A DNA stretch of 64,000 bases from Cynocephalus volans (lineage: Eukaryota; Chordata; Mammalia; Dermoptera; Cynocephalidae): positions 88,366,427 to 88,430,426 of the forward strand of contig NC_084472.1 in assembly GCF_027409185.1 (NCBI RefSeq). Reading direction: 5' to 3'. The translations under genes were made by a program, and so were the position numbers. This document shows, piece by piece, positions 29,166 to 40,795 of the stretch. Position 1 is the stretch's first letter. The number at the start of each line of letters is the position of its first letter. The notes beneath the pieces are model-generated. The model was not told the origin of the DNA, made no database searches, and saw only the letters and a program-made list of their open reading frames with translations.

Positions 29166-30080
29166 CATTGTGAGTTAGGCATGTAGCTAATACCACATTC
29201 AGTTTAATTCATCCTATAATTGATCCTCAGTGTGAAAAAGAATTACAACATAGACACTCAGCAGCTCACACATTATGAATCAGCTGGGTCAGTCAGAACT
29301 TCATGACTTAGAATCGTGTGTGTACCTGTTTGCAAACCAGCAGTCCACTGGCTGAGACTGGCCCACAGACGTGATTGGTGGCACTTGCTAATATATTTTT
29401 TTAATTGAGCCAATATTTAAAAGTGTGGAGAATCCACATTAAAAGAAACAAACAAACAAAACCCTCCAGATAAACAGATTTTGGCTTCTGTTGAAGATTC
29501 AGGAGGTTTTATGATAGCAGGGGGCCCCTTGCCAATGGCTGCCACCAGCTGGCATCCAGTAGACTGCCTGTTTTCCATGTGTGTGGACTACTTCTCACAG
29601 CGCCCACCACTGCCCTTGTCTGGCATTTGGTGCCACACACTGCATCTACTGTGTTCTTTATTTCAATGAAAAGCTTTCATACTTAATAGTCCTACTTAGT
29701 TCTTTAAAATAATGGCATATTCTTCCCCTTTCCTATGACCAATAATCTTCCTTTTCTATTAAAATAAATGCAAATAATAAGCATTTTAAGGTTAAACTTT
29801 AAATCTATTCCAATAATTTTGCTTTAGATGATATATGTTGTTCCATTTTTGGATCTTTCTTTTATGATACTGTACTCCAGGGGTGTGTATCTATTTTGGC
29901 ATCTTAGGTCATGTTCCCCTGGGTTACTGGCCACTGTGTCAGGAAATGCCCATTAGGGATGAAGGCCAAACCCTAGACCAGGTGCCTCTTAGGAAGCTAA
30001 GGAGTGGGGAGAAATGGATGCCAGGGCAGAGAGACACAGGCACCACACAGCTCCTGCTTGACCATTCCTTTCTGCTGTTG

Positions 30081-30681
30081 TGATGGTTAATTTTTAATGT
30101 GTCAACTTGACTGGGCTAAGGGATGCCCAGATAGCTGGCAAAACATTGTTTCTGGGTGTGACTGTGGGGATGTTTCTAGAAGAGATTAGCATTTGAATCA
30201 GTAGAACGACTAAAGAAGATCACTTTCACCAGTGTGGGTGAGTGTCACCCAATCATCAAGGGCCGAAATAGAATAAAAAGGTGGAGACAGGGTGGAATCT
30301 CTCTCTCTCTCTCCTTGAGCTGGGACATCCATCTTCTCCCGTCCTCAGACATTGGAGCTCCTGGTTCTCAGGCCTTCGAACTCTGGAACTTATATCAGAG
30401 CCTTCCTCCTATGCCCACCCCACCCCCTGGCCCCCTAGTTCTTAGGCCTCAGCCTCAGACTGAGTTACATCACCAGCTTTTCTGGTCCTCCAGCTTGCAG
30501 ATAGCAGACTGTGGGACTTCTCAGCCTCCATAATCATGTGAGGCATTTCCCATAATAAACCTTCTCATATACTCTGGTTTCTATTCAGAGCAAATAAATC
30601 TTTTGCTTTTTACTATATCTTCTCGTAAATATCTACATATATCCTATTGATTCTGCTTCTCTGGAGAACCCTAACTAATAC
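30081..30681 (+). mobile_element. MLT2-type ERVL LTR (sense)
   Basis: Begins TGATGGTTAATTTTTAATGT, continues with GTCAACTTGACTGGGC, and ends with TCTGCTTCTCTGGAGAACCC and TAACTAATAC. It contains the CT-rich microsatellite (30300-30313) and the AATAAA signals near 30555 and 30593 usual in this family. An antisense relative lies at 57240-57653. Confidence 0.65.
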
Positions 30682-33435
30682 TGCTGTCATTCCAGCATCC
30701 TATTCCTTTCTTCTCGTGTAGTCTTTGAGCACCTAGAAATAAGTAATGGAGAGGACAGTCTCCCTGTGGAGATGAAGATGGTGGAGCCCATCTGTTTTCT
30801 TCCATCTCCCTCCTCTTCCTACCATGACTTTTGTCCTGCCCTGACACTGGTGCCCAAGACACTGACACCCATGGCCAGGCCTGTTGCTGCTGATTTCCGT
30901 GGCAAATGAACAAGCAGTGATTACTCCAAAGCATCTTGAGAAACAGGGAAAAGCAGAACTTGTGATTTCTGTTAGTTCCTCTAATCATGTTTCTCTCTCT
31001 CCAGAGCTGATTTGGAGCTAGTACCCTATAGGAGTCCGCGATCTTACTGGATGCCATCACCAGTTTTCTCCTTGCAGAAGACCATTGCTCTGTACCAGAG
31101 GCAGAGTTCCATGATGCCAATGTAATGCTATTAAGCTTCAGGGTCCTCCACCTGGGTAAGCCCCTTTCAAACCCTGGGAGGGACCCTAGCAATTTGTTCC
31201 CATGGTCATGCCTTTGTGTAAAATGTGTAAGGGTAGGACACCTTAACCCCAACTGGCCAAGACCGCTGCATCTTCCAACTCTGCCTTTCCCTTCATCACC
31301 CTTCCCTGCATGGTGGTCAGCATTGCAGGATCTGCTCTCTTGGGATTTGACTAAAGAGAGACTGAGTTGGGGCTACATTTAATTGAGGTTAGTGGAGATG
31401 TTCGCGTGGTTCTCTGTTTCCATATGTCAGGCTATTGGTGCCATCCCAGTGTAGGAGGTTCCTAGGGATCCCCTACTACCCCCTGTGCTGACACGCCCAG
31501 CACTGTGGCCTCAGGATGCTGGGCCAGCGGTCCAGTGGCAAGACGAATGTGGCCTATGGGGGCTGGCACCAGCAAAGAGCAGGTGGTATGAGAGACAACA
31601 AGGTTTGAAGTGTTCAGAGCCACGTAACGGTCTGTGGAAAATCCCTCCAATCTTCAGGTATACAAAGTTGTAAGCAGAGGACTCCATTCTCATTAACACC
31701 TTGTCAAAATGGAAGGTCTCTCCTGTTTGAAATATTGTTCATAATGCATAGTACACCATTGTAAATGTACCATATTTCTTGTTTATGGAAATTGTGTGAA
31801 ATAGAATTTATCAAAATTCCTGTTTGAGGGCACAAATCTCTAGCAATACTTCAAACAGGAAGTACAACTGTGTGTGAAGTTGCACGTTTTATGCGTCCAA
31901 AGTATCAAGCCTTCGTGCGTCTGACACATCTTTTGTTCTGATGAAGTCTGGCAGTTCCAGATAAAACAGCATGAAAAATTGTAGGAACACAGTGAAATAA
32001 CCTGAAGAAGCAAGTATTTCCAGTGACAAAGTGAACATATTCATCAGTAAGTCAGTGTATTTCATCTAAGAGTTATTGTGATTTCACATCTGTGTACCTC
32101 AACAAAGAGCAATTTAAAATTTAAAAGGCACTTGAATTGCTCGTAAGTCCGGCTTACCAGTGCGTTTATTTTGTGAAAGTTGACCCGAAAATTGTATCTG
32201 CTTCAGGCTCCACAAAATGTGGACCTGCCCCTGCTTGGTACCCAGGTCTTGAGCCAAAGTAGAAAAACAAAAGATAGATGGGAGGAGTGCAGTTTTCGAT
32301 TAAAAAACAAAAACAACAACAAAACATCAGAAAAAGGTATATCTATTTGTAGGCATCAAGAGTATTTCAGCACATTTAAAATGAAAGGAATGCATGTCTG
32401 TGTTGATTTTCCTTTCTGCTAGCCCACTTGCCTCATTCACATTTCCTGCCTGGCTCAGTTTGTGATCTCAGAGTCAAAATTATGTGGCCTTGACTCTGAG
32501 GCAAATGACAGCCAAGGATGGTTAAAAGGGAAGCACGTGAGCCTGCCACAACTGCTGACTTCTGCACATTCCTGTTCAGGAGGGGAACGGGTGAGTGACT
32601 TGCTGAGCAGAACAGAAGCCCTCTTATCAGACAGGACCAGTGCAGGTAGTCACTTAATGCAAACAGTCTCTTACAGTGGGAGGCATGAAAAGTGATACGT
32701 GTTCACCTCAATCGTATTATTTTACTTTCAAATTCATCCACTGGTCTTGAGATGTCAGGCCAGGCCTGCTCTTTGAGAACGGGTCCCGTGACTGGTGCAG
32801 GCTTTGCCTTTTGTGCAGAAATCACGCCCTGAATGCGGCATCTGCTGTTTCTGCTCTGGGTTTCTCTAAAGTGGAGTCAAAACTCGAGGCACTGGAGCAA
32901 TTCTGTGCTGAATATGTCAAGACGCTTATGATTTCCCCTAATATTTTGAAATTGTCTCACGGACACCTAATGTAAGAGCAATTTTGAGCCACTCACCTTT
33001 ATCTAGTTTTTCCAAAGCATTGAGACAAGTTTTCATATAAAACTTTCTTCCGACTCATTTAATCAGTTAATGTGATATTTAACTCAATTACAAATCAATA
33101 CCAAAGGAAAATGGCATTAATGGGTTTGGAAGCAAACACCACTGACCCCAGGCAGGCACACAAGAGCAGAGCTTCTGGAGAGTAGACCACAGGCTCAGGT
33201 CTCGCTGCCTGCCCGGGCAGCCCGAAGGTTCTGGAAAGACTGGAGAGTGTCAGTTGTTCCAGTTGCTGGGTTTGGGGAGAGTTTTGGGCTGCGTATCTTC
33301 TTTTAATGGGGCCAAGGCAGGGTGGTGTGATATGAAAAGCCTCATGCTAAGAACCAGAAAATCTGACGCCTCCTGCCTGACTCACTTTCTTCACTTACCT
33401 TCCAGACCAAACATTTGTTTGGCATTTCCTTCTCA
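30682..33435. other. Repeat-poor intergenic stretch
   Basis: Nearly 2.8 kb in which I can name no transposon and no gene. This is unusual for this window, and the stretch is a candidate for conserved non-coding sequence, but conservation cannot be judged from one sequence. Confidence 0.4.
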
Positions 33436-33440
33436 GTCTC

Positions 33441-33897
33441 TATTATGGACTGAATTAGGTCCCTTAAAAAAGATAAGTTAAAGTCCTTACCCAGTACCTC
33501 TGACTGTGACCTTATTTGGAAATAGGGTCATTGCAGATGGAATTAGTTACAGTGGGGTCATTCTGGAGTAGGATGGGCCCCTAATCCGATATGACTGGTG
33601 TCCTTATATGAAGGCAGCCATGTGAAGACACAGAGATGACACAGGGAGAAGGCAATGTGGAGATGGAGGCAGGCATTGGAGTGACACATCCACACGACAA
33701 AGAGTGCCAAGGAGTGCCGCCATCACCAGGAGCCGGGAGGGAGGGCTGGGACAGATCCTCCCTCACAGCCCTCGGAAGGAACCAGTCCGGCTGATCTCGG
33801 ATTTCTAGCCTCCAAAATTGTGAGAAAGTCAATTTCTGCCATTTTAAGCCACACATTTTGTGGCATTTTGTTATGGCAGCCCCAGGAAAGTAGTACA
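33441..33897 (+). mobile_element. MLT1-type MaLR LTR (sense)
   Basis: Starts TATTATGGACTGAATTAGG and includes GACCTTATTTGGAAATAGGG, ACTGGTGTCCTTATATGAAG and TTTTAAGCCACACATTTTGT, all diagnostic of MLT1. Flanked by exact 5-bp duplications GTCTC at 33436-33440 and 33898-33902. Confidence 0.88.
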
Positions 33898-33902
33898 GTC
33901 TC

Positions 33903-34480
33903 CTTTGCTAATTCCTTTTCTCCGAATGCTAGGATGCCCCAGGACTCCATGCTTGGACCTCTTCTCTTCTCTGCACTTGGCAATCACATCCAATCCCACG
34001 GTTTCAAATGCCCACCTATATTCTGTCTACTTCCAGATTTGTATCTCCAGCTCAGTTCTGTCTCCTGAACTCCAGACTCAGTTATCCAACCGCCTCTTCA
34101 ATGTCTCCTCTTGAGTGACCGATTAGCGCCTCAAAGTTAGTATGTTCAATTCTGGGCTCCTAATTTCCCTTTTTCCAAACCAGCTCCTCCCACAGACCAC
34201 TCCATTGCTGCAGCTCTGTCCTTCTGCTTCTCAGGCCCCAAACCTCGCCGTAATCCTCGCCACCTCTCATGATCTCACACTTCACTTCCAATGTGGCAGC
34301 AAGTCCCGACAGCCCTACCTGCAGAGATATGCGGAATTTGTCCATTCCCGTCACCTCCCTTGCTGCCAGTGCATATCCTTCCTGAATTATGTGAAAGCCT
34401 CCTACTTCCTCTCCTGCCCCCTTCAGTCTGTTCTCTACATAGTAGCCAGACTTTCCAATAAAAACTTAAGAAAAGCAAAT
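33903..34480 (+). mobile_element. L2 LINE fragment (sense, ORF end and 3' region)
   Basis: GGACCTCTTCTCTTCTCTGC, TTTGTATCTCCAGCTCAG, TCCTGAACTCCAGACTCAG, GCTCCTCCCACAGACCAC and AGTCTGTTCTCTACATAGTA follow the L2 order, with frameshifts. Confidence 0.75.
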
Positions 34481-34549
34481 TCCAATAGTGGGACATCTTA
34501 CAGCCAAAATTCTGGGTCAATTGTCATTCTACAATTTTGATGAGTACTA

Positions 34550-34743
34550 GGGTCCTATAAACAATCAGCTCTCACGGGAACTATTAGAACAAGAACTTAC
34601 TCACTACCCCCCACCCACAGGGAGAACATTAATCCATTCATGAGGGATCTGCCCCCACAACTCAAACAGCTCCCAACACTGCCGCATTGGGGATCAGATT
34701 TTCACATGAGTTCTGGGGAGACAAGACATCCAAACTCCATCAG
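34550..34743 (-). mobile_element. Truncated MST/THE1 LTR (antisense)
   Basis: Only the right two-fifths survives: GGTCCTATAAACAATCAGCT, ATTAATCCATTCATGAGGGA, CACATGAGTTCTGGGGAGAC, then CCAAACTCCATCA. It matches the corresponding part of the provirus LTRs at 23853 and 25880. Confidence 0.8.
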
Positions 34744-34895
34744 ACACCATTAAAACCACCAGATCCACTAAGACAGCCCTCTGGTGCCATCATGAACGGA
34801 CTTCAGATGACATTCCAACAAGATGCACATGTGGTGACACCAGTGTGCTCATATCAGGGAAGTACATGGAAGAAATTAATCCTGTGTCCATTTTT

Positions 34896-37011
34896 TTATT
34901 TTAAAATATTTAATTGGCAAATAAAAAGTGAATATATTCAAGGTGTAAAATGGGATGGTTTGATATACATATACATTGTATAAAGATTACCACAATCAAA
35001 TTAACACACCCATCACCATCCACAGTTACCAATTGTGTGCTGTGTGCACGCGTATGTGTGTGGTGAGGACATTTTAAATCTACTCATCAAATTTCAAGTA
35101 AACAATGTGGCATTATTAACTGCAATCACCATGCTGAACATCAGATCCCCAGAATATATTCATCCTTACCCAAAAGTGTATACCCTTTGGCCAGCAGCTC
35201 CCCATTTTCCCCACACCCCATCCCCTGGCAACCACCGTTCAGCTCTCTGCTTCTATGAGGTCAACATTTTTAGATTCCACAATCTGTATGAAATCATACA
35301 GTATTAGTCTTTCTGTGTCTGGTTTATTTCACTTCGCATAATGTACTCCAAGTTGATCCATGATTTGCAAATGACGGGATTTCCTTTTTCATGGCTGAAG
35401 AGTATCCCACTGTATATATGGATTACATATGTATAATCCATGATATATACCATTATATATATCATATAATTCACTATGTATGAATATATTTTAGATTTTT
35501 TATCCATTCATCCATTGATGACCCTTAGGTTGTTTCCATATCTTGGCTATCGTCAACAGTGCTGCAGTAAACATGGGAGTGCAGGTATCTCTTGACATAC
35601 TGATTTTATTTCCTTTGGGTATATACCCAGAAGGATTACTGGATCATATGGTAGTTGTATTATTTCTAATTTTTTGAGGAACCGCCGTACTGTTATCCAA
35701 AATGCTGTACCAATTTACACTCCCACCAACAGTGTAGAAAGCTTCCTTTTTTTTACATACCCTCACCAATCCTTATTTCTTGTCTTTTTGGTAACAGCCA
35801 TCCTAATAAGTGTGAGGTGATACCTCAATGTGGTTTTCATTTTCAATTCCCTGATGATTAGTGATGTTGAGCGCCTTTTCATATACCTGTTGGCCATTTG
35901 AATGTCTTCTTTGGAAAAATGTCTACTCGGGTCTTTTGCCCATTTTTTAAATTGGATTGTTTATTACCTTGTATTGTGTTGTTTGAGTTCCTTATATATT
36001 TTGGATATTAACTCCAATTTTAGTCCCTTTCTGTTGCTTATAACAAAATACCTGCAACTAGGTAATTTGTGAAAAAAATGAAACTTATTGCTTACAGTTT
36101 CTGAGGCTGGGAAGTCCAAAGTCCAAGGGACACATCTGGTGGTGGTGACAATGATGCAAGTATCTCACATTGTAAAAGGATGGAAGCAGAGAGAGCTCCT
36201 GGTGCACTTTCCTTTTAAAGCCCTCAGAACCACGCCCCTGACCACCATAATTAATCCATTCATTACAGCATGGTCCTACAATCCAATCACCTCTTCAATG
36301 CCCCACGTTTCAATTACCTTAATAAGATTTCCCACTCACAACAGCTACAGTGGAGATTAATCCTCAGTGATGTTGGGGGGCCATCCAATCTACACCAACT
36401 CCTTATCAGATATGAGGTTTGTAAATATTTTCTCCCATTCCATGGATTGCCTTTTCATTTTGTTGATTGTTTCCTTTGCCACACAGAAACATTTTAGTCT
36501 GATATAGTCCCACTTGTTTACTTTTCTTCTGCTGCCTGTGCTTTTGGGGTCACATCCAAAATATTATTGCCAAGACCAATGTTAAGGAGTTTTTGTTTTC
36601 TTCTAGGAGTTTTACAGTTTTAGATCTTACATTTAAGTCTTTAATTCATTTCATATTAATATAAGATCTCAAATAGCCAAAGCAATCTTGAGAAAAAATA
36701 ACAAAGCTGGAGCATCACACTCCCCAATTACAAGTTATATTAAGAAGCTATAGTAATCAAAATAGTATGGTACTGGCATAAAAACAGACTCATAAATCAA
36801 TGCAACAGAATAGAGAGCCCAGAAATAAACCCACATATACTTGGTCAACAAATCTTTGACAAGGCCACCAAAAATATACCACAGGGAGGGAAATAATGTC
36901 TCTTCGATAAATGATGTTGGGAAAACTGGATATCCACATGCAAAAGAATGATATTGGACCCTTTTCTTACATCATATACAAAAATAACTCAAAATAGATT
37001 ACAGATTTAAA
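34896..37011 (-). mobile_element. L1 with 5' inversion and nested LTR
   Basis: The left arm (34896 to about 36660) is antisense L1: a T-rich stretch, 3' UTR and the end of ORF2, read through ATCCATGATTTGCAAATGAC, CTGGATCATATGGTAG and CCCTGATGATTAGTGATGTT. The right arm (about 36661-37011) is sense L1 ORF2 sequence (AATAGCCAAAGCAATCTTGA, GGTACTGGCATAAAAACAGA, GGGAAAACTGGATATCCACA). The two arms meet near the same point of ORF2. Both are bounded by an exact 11-bp duplication, TGTCCATTTTT, at 34885-34895 and 37012-37022. An MST LTR interrupts the left arm. Confidence 0.88.
36016..36397 (-). mobile_element. MST-type LTR nested in the L1
   Basis: Begins AATTTTAGTCCC (the canonical start is degraded) and ends CTACACCA. 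Exact 5-bp duplications ACTCC at 36011-36015 and 36398-36402 interrupt the L1 phrase for 'ggatattaactccttatcagat'. Contains CAGAACCACGCCCCTGACCA and TAATTAATCCATTCATTAC. Confidence 0.9.
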
Positions 37012-37022
37012 TGTCCATTTTT

Positions 37023-37548
37023 AATTGACATTTAAGTCTTTTTAAGTTGAATTTTGTCAGTTTGTCATTTACTGAGCTTTTTGATTGCATCTTTTATGTG
37101 ACATGCTTCCAGTATATAAGATGAACTTCACTGCCCTCCAGCCTGGGTGAACCATGCACGGGGCCCCTAGCCTTTGCTGTGCTGGTCAGCTCAGTCTCTA
37201 GGCGCCCAAGCCAGATGTCAGAGGGAGGGAGGAAAGTCTTTATTCCCCTAGCCTCCACTCTACAAAGTCCCTGGGGCTGACTTTGTCCTTTGACGTTGGT
37301 CATTGCTCCTCCCTAGGCTTTGCACAACTCTCTCTGGCTACACATTCTCGTTGTCCGTCCCACCCCATGTCCCTTTGGGCCAGGGGTTGGTAACAGCTCT
37401 GCTGCCACTTGCCACACTGTCTTTTGTGATTCTGACCCAACTCACACTTGCATGATTAGTCCTTTTGCAAAGAAACCCTCCTTAGCTGATCCTAGTGCAG
37501 GACCCTGACTATGCCTTAAATAACCATTTCCATCACGATGTTAAGTGG

Positions 37549-37549
<1 letters not shown>
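37023..37549. other. Unassigned sequence, possibly an old repeat
   Basis: Stretch with CCTGGGTGAACCATGCACG, TTTGGGCCAGGGGTTGGTAA and TAGTCCTTTTGCAAAGAAAC, which resembles a mammalian interspersed repeat. I cannot name it with confidence. Confidence 0.35.

Positions 37550-37604
<55 letters not shown>
37550..37604. repeat. (CA)n microsatellite
   Basis: About 27 uninterrupted CA dinucleotides. Confidence 0.98.
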
Positions 37605-37608
<4 letters not shown>

Positions 37609-37609
37609 T

Positions 37610-37990
37610 CATTATGTGGTCGTGCAATAAATATTTATATTCCATGAATTAATTTAATCAGTCCTTTATTATTATGCATTTAAGTGGTTCTAGTTTTTTT
37701 ACTCTTATAAAGAATGTCTCCATGAGCATTTTTATAGTCAAATAATTTGACATGATTGTTTAAGATAAATTTCTGGAACAAATAACTTGAACAAATCACT
37801 TAATAATATTAATACTTTATTTGCTTTAATAGTTAATGTTGATTGATAATTGTTTGATATTGGTTAATACTGAATTAATGGTTTAATTCTAAAGCTTTTG
37901 GTACATAGTATAAAATTGCTTTCCAGAAATGTTATATCCACTTACACTCCCATCAAGAGCGGAGAGAATACCTGTTTTCTAGCACCAGCT
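37610..37990 (-). mobile_element. Old L1 3' fragment (antisense)
   Basis: TTTAAGTGGTTCTAGTTT, GAATGTCTCCATGAGCAT, TTTCTGGAACAAATAAC and ACACTCCCATCAAGAGC follow antisense L1M order, strongly diverged. Confidence 0.5.
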
Positions 37991-39110
37991 CTAATCAACC
38001 TTACTGGGTAAATGAGGAAACCCAAAGGTCTAGTGGTCCCAGGTTTTGTTACTAAATGCAAAGCTGTTCATTGTGAAGATGAGGAGAAATAAAATCTCCT
38101 TCCTGAGTGGTGACTGGAGCTTTCTGGAGTGGAAAAGCATCTTAAATGAGAAAAAAACAGGTGCCACCTCCACCCCAGCGTTATGGGGGACTTGTCTGAA
38201 ATACTTTGTAATGAATGGTTTAGGTCAATGAGAGGGTGATTCCAATTAAGGAATTTTAGTGCAGAGGAGAATGCAGCTGCTGTCTTGAGTAAGTGAATGG
38301 CCTTTATTGTCTGGGATTAAAACAGCCAACCCTGCAAATAAAGAATGCATTGTTTGGAAGAACTGATTAAGAACGTGGCTGAAAGTGGACATCAGTGTAC
38401 GTGGGAGGGTGGTTCTGACCACAGAGGTTGTGATTTACTCCATGACATTGACCTTATCTTGAGTGAGTTATGGATATTTTCTGGGTCTCAGCCAGCGCTC
38501 TCTCAGTGAGCTGACCTCACAGTGATAAATAATCGGGGTTCAGGCTGGTCCTCACCGAAGGCATGCTGAGGAAGAGGAATGAACGAGCAACGGGGTGACA
38601 CTTCCATACACTCTCATTAGGAGGCTATTGTGGCGAAACTGTGCCAACAGTGAACTAATTCCATAACCTATTCAGCAATCTCAGAATCATTCTCTACTAT
38701 TTAAAAGGCAATTATGCCTAAAATTGAAATATACCTGTTGTCAACTAGCTTCATGTTTCAAGTGGTATCACCAGCAGGTCTGAACCACAAGACGCTGGGG
38801 GCGTCGGGAGAAAAGCTGGCACGAAGGTAAAGGGGTCTGCCTCTGACCATGGTGGGACCTCGGAGGGCTGTTTAAAAGCTCATGGGGGGTTTTTCATCCA
38901 TAAAATCCAAGTCCTGCAGACAAGAAAATGAATATGTATCCAAGACTGAAAAGAAATCAAACCGTGGGAAAGAGAAGATGTTGAAATGAAAGTTGAAAAC
39001 AAGACCCACCATTCTAAAGACCACCTGACCTCCGACGTGAGTCCACCCGAGTCAACCATGACGCATGGCTCTTCTTCTCTCAGGTCTAACCCTCACCCCT
39101 TCAATACCCA
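37991..39110. other. Unassigned intergenic sequence
   Basis: No gene or nameable repeat recognised up to the polypyrimidine tract. Confidence 0.4.
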
Positions 39111-39117
39111 AGTCTGG

Positions 39118-39757
39118 CCTTCCTTCCCTCCTTCCCTCCTTCCTTCCTCCCGCCTGCCTTCCTTCCTTCCTTCCTTCCTTCCTTCCTTCCTTCCTTCCTT
39201 CCTTCCTTCCTTCCTTCCTTTCCTCCTTCCTTCTTTCCTTCCTTCCTTCCTTTCCTCCTTCCTTCTTTCCTTCCTTCCTTCCTTCCTTACCTCCTTCCTT
39301 CCCTCCTTCCTTCCTCCCTTCCCTCCTCCCTTCTCTCCTTCCTTCCCTCCCTCCTTCCCTCCTTCCTTCCCTCCTTCCTTTCTCCCTTCCCTCCTTCCTT
39401 CCCTCCTTCCTTTCTCCCTTCCCTCCTTCCTTCCCTCCTTCCTTCCCTCCTTCCTTCCTCCCTTCCCTCCTCCCTTCTCTCCTCCCTTCCCTCCCTCCTT
39501 CCCTCCTTCCTTCCTTCCCTTCTTCCTTCCCTCCTTCCTTCCCTCCTTCCTTTCTCCCTTCCCTCCTTCCTTCCCTCCTTCCTCCCTTCTCTCCTTCCTT
39601 CCATCCCTCCTTCCCTCTTTCCTTCCTTCCTTCCTCCCTTCCCTCCTCCCTTCCCTCCCCCTTCTCTCCTCCCTTCCCTCCTCCCTTCCCTTCTCCCTTC
39701 CTTCCTTCCTTCCTCTCTCCCTCGCTTCCTCCTTTCCTCCCTTCCCTCTTACCTTCC
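39118..39757. repeat. Long CCTT/CCCT polypyrimidine tract
   Basis: About 640 bp made almost only of pyrimidines on the plus strand: pure (CCTT)n at the left (about 39155-39219), then mixed CCTT, CCCT and TTCTCCC units. Several frames are open for more than 200 codons on both strands purely because of this composition (Pro-Ser-Phe-Leu or Lys-Glu-Gly-Arg repeats). They are not genes. Confidence 0.97.
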
Positions 39758-40547
39758 ACAGGCAAACAAACATTTGTTCACCAAGGGCTTAGTAAGCCGC
39801 AAGCACTATTCTGGGGCCTGAGGCACTAGGTATGTGCAAAGCGCACAGTGTGCACGTCTGCCCCTCCACTCTTTCCCAGAGGTTCTGTCCAGCAGCCATT
39901 CTCTCTGGGGGAAATTAGGGGAAGCCCTGCTGGAGCCCTGCTGTGAGCTCAGTCGCCTCCTGGGTTGGTTCCTGCCGCTCATCTTTATCTCCTCTCACTC
40001 CATCCCCGCCTGGATCACAGTGATTGACCATCAGATCCTGGAAGGAGGCAATTATAGAGCCACCCGATTCTAACGATTGTGGCTGAGACATCTGCAGGTG
40101 GGAGGCATATGCACAGGTGTCTCAGCCACAAACCATCAGCTGTGTTTCAATCTGAACAATGTCTGGACTGGAGGAAGGGGGCTTTTTTTCTAAGATGTTA
40201 ATGCTTGAGTAGTAGTAATAAGGGCAAGTGTGGCTTATTATTTATGGTTTAAAGACAATGCATAATCTGCACCTACCCCTATAATCTATAACTATTTACC
40301 CCACAAAGGAATAAACTGACAAGAAGTCAATGGAACAAGAATTTGTCAAAGAAGATGAGCAGTTTTTCCCACTCGCCTCCCACCCACCTTACCCCAGCCT
40401 GCCCTGCAGGGGTTAGACTGTCCAGTGTGTGTGACAATAGAGCTCTGGCTTCTCCTCCCCTCCCTCCACTCTTGAGAAATAACTTCAAGAAAGATGTCTC
40501 CCCATCATGTGTTTATTCATCCATTTATTCTCTCAGCCCAGTCTGGT
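39758..40547. other. Unassigned intergenic sequence
   Basis: No gene or repeat recognised. Confidence 0.4.
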
Positions 40548-40795
40548 GTTTAAAAATGTGGGCTCAAGAGTCCAACTCGCTAGGTACAAATCAGGACTCA
40601 GTACTTACCTGCTGTATGCCTGACCTTGGGAATCTTACCCAACTTCTGCTTTAGTTTTCCCACCTGTAGAATGAGGCTATTACCAGTAGTCACTGCATAG
40701 GGCTGTTGGGAGGTGTAAAGGAGATAGGACATGTAAAGGGCTTAAGAACGGTGCTGGCACATGGGAAGAACTAAATATGCGTTATCTCTTACTAG
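40548..40795 (+). repeat. MIR SINE (sense)
   Basis: ACAAATCAGGACTCAGTACT, GCCTGACCTTGGGAATCTTA, GTAGAATGAGGCTATTACC and ACGGTGCTGGCACATGGGA appear in order. Confidence 0.75.

Noticed and set aside
37550-37604. CA repeat as a possible CRISPR-like array or regulatory array
   Set aside because: Simple dinucleotide microsatellite with no spacers. CRISPR arrays are not expected in a mammalian genome.
39052-39829. Several open frames of 226-268 codons on both strands
   Set aside because: They lie in the CCTT-type polypyrimidine tract and encode only low-complexity Pro/Ser/Phe/Leu or Lys/Glu/Gly/Arg repeats; both strands are open for compositional reasons.
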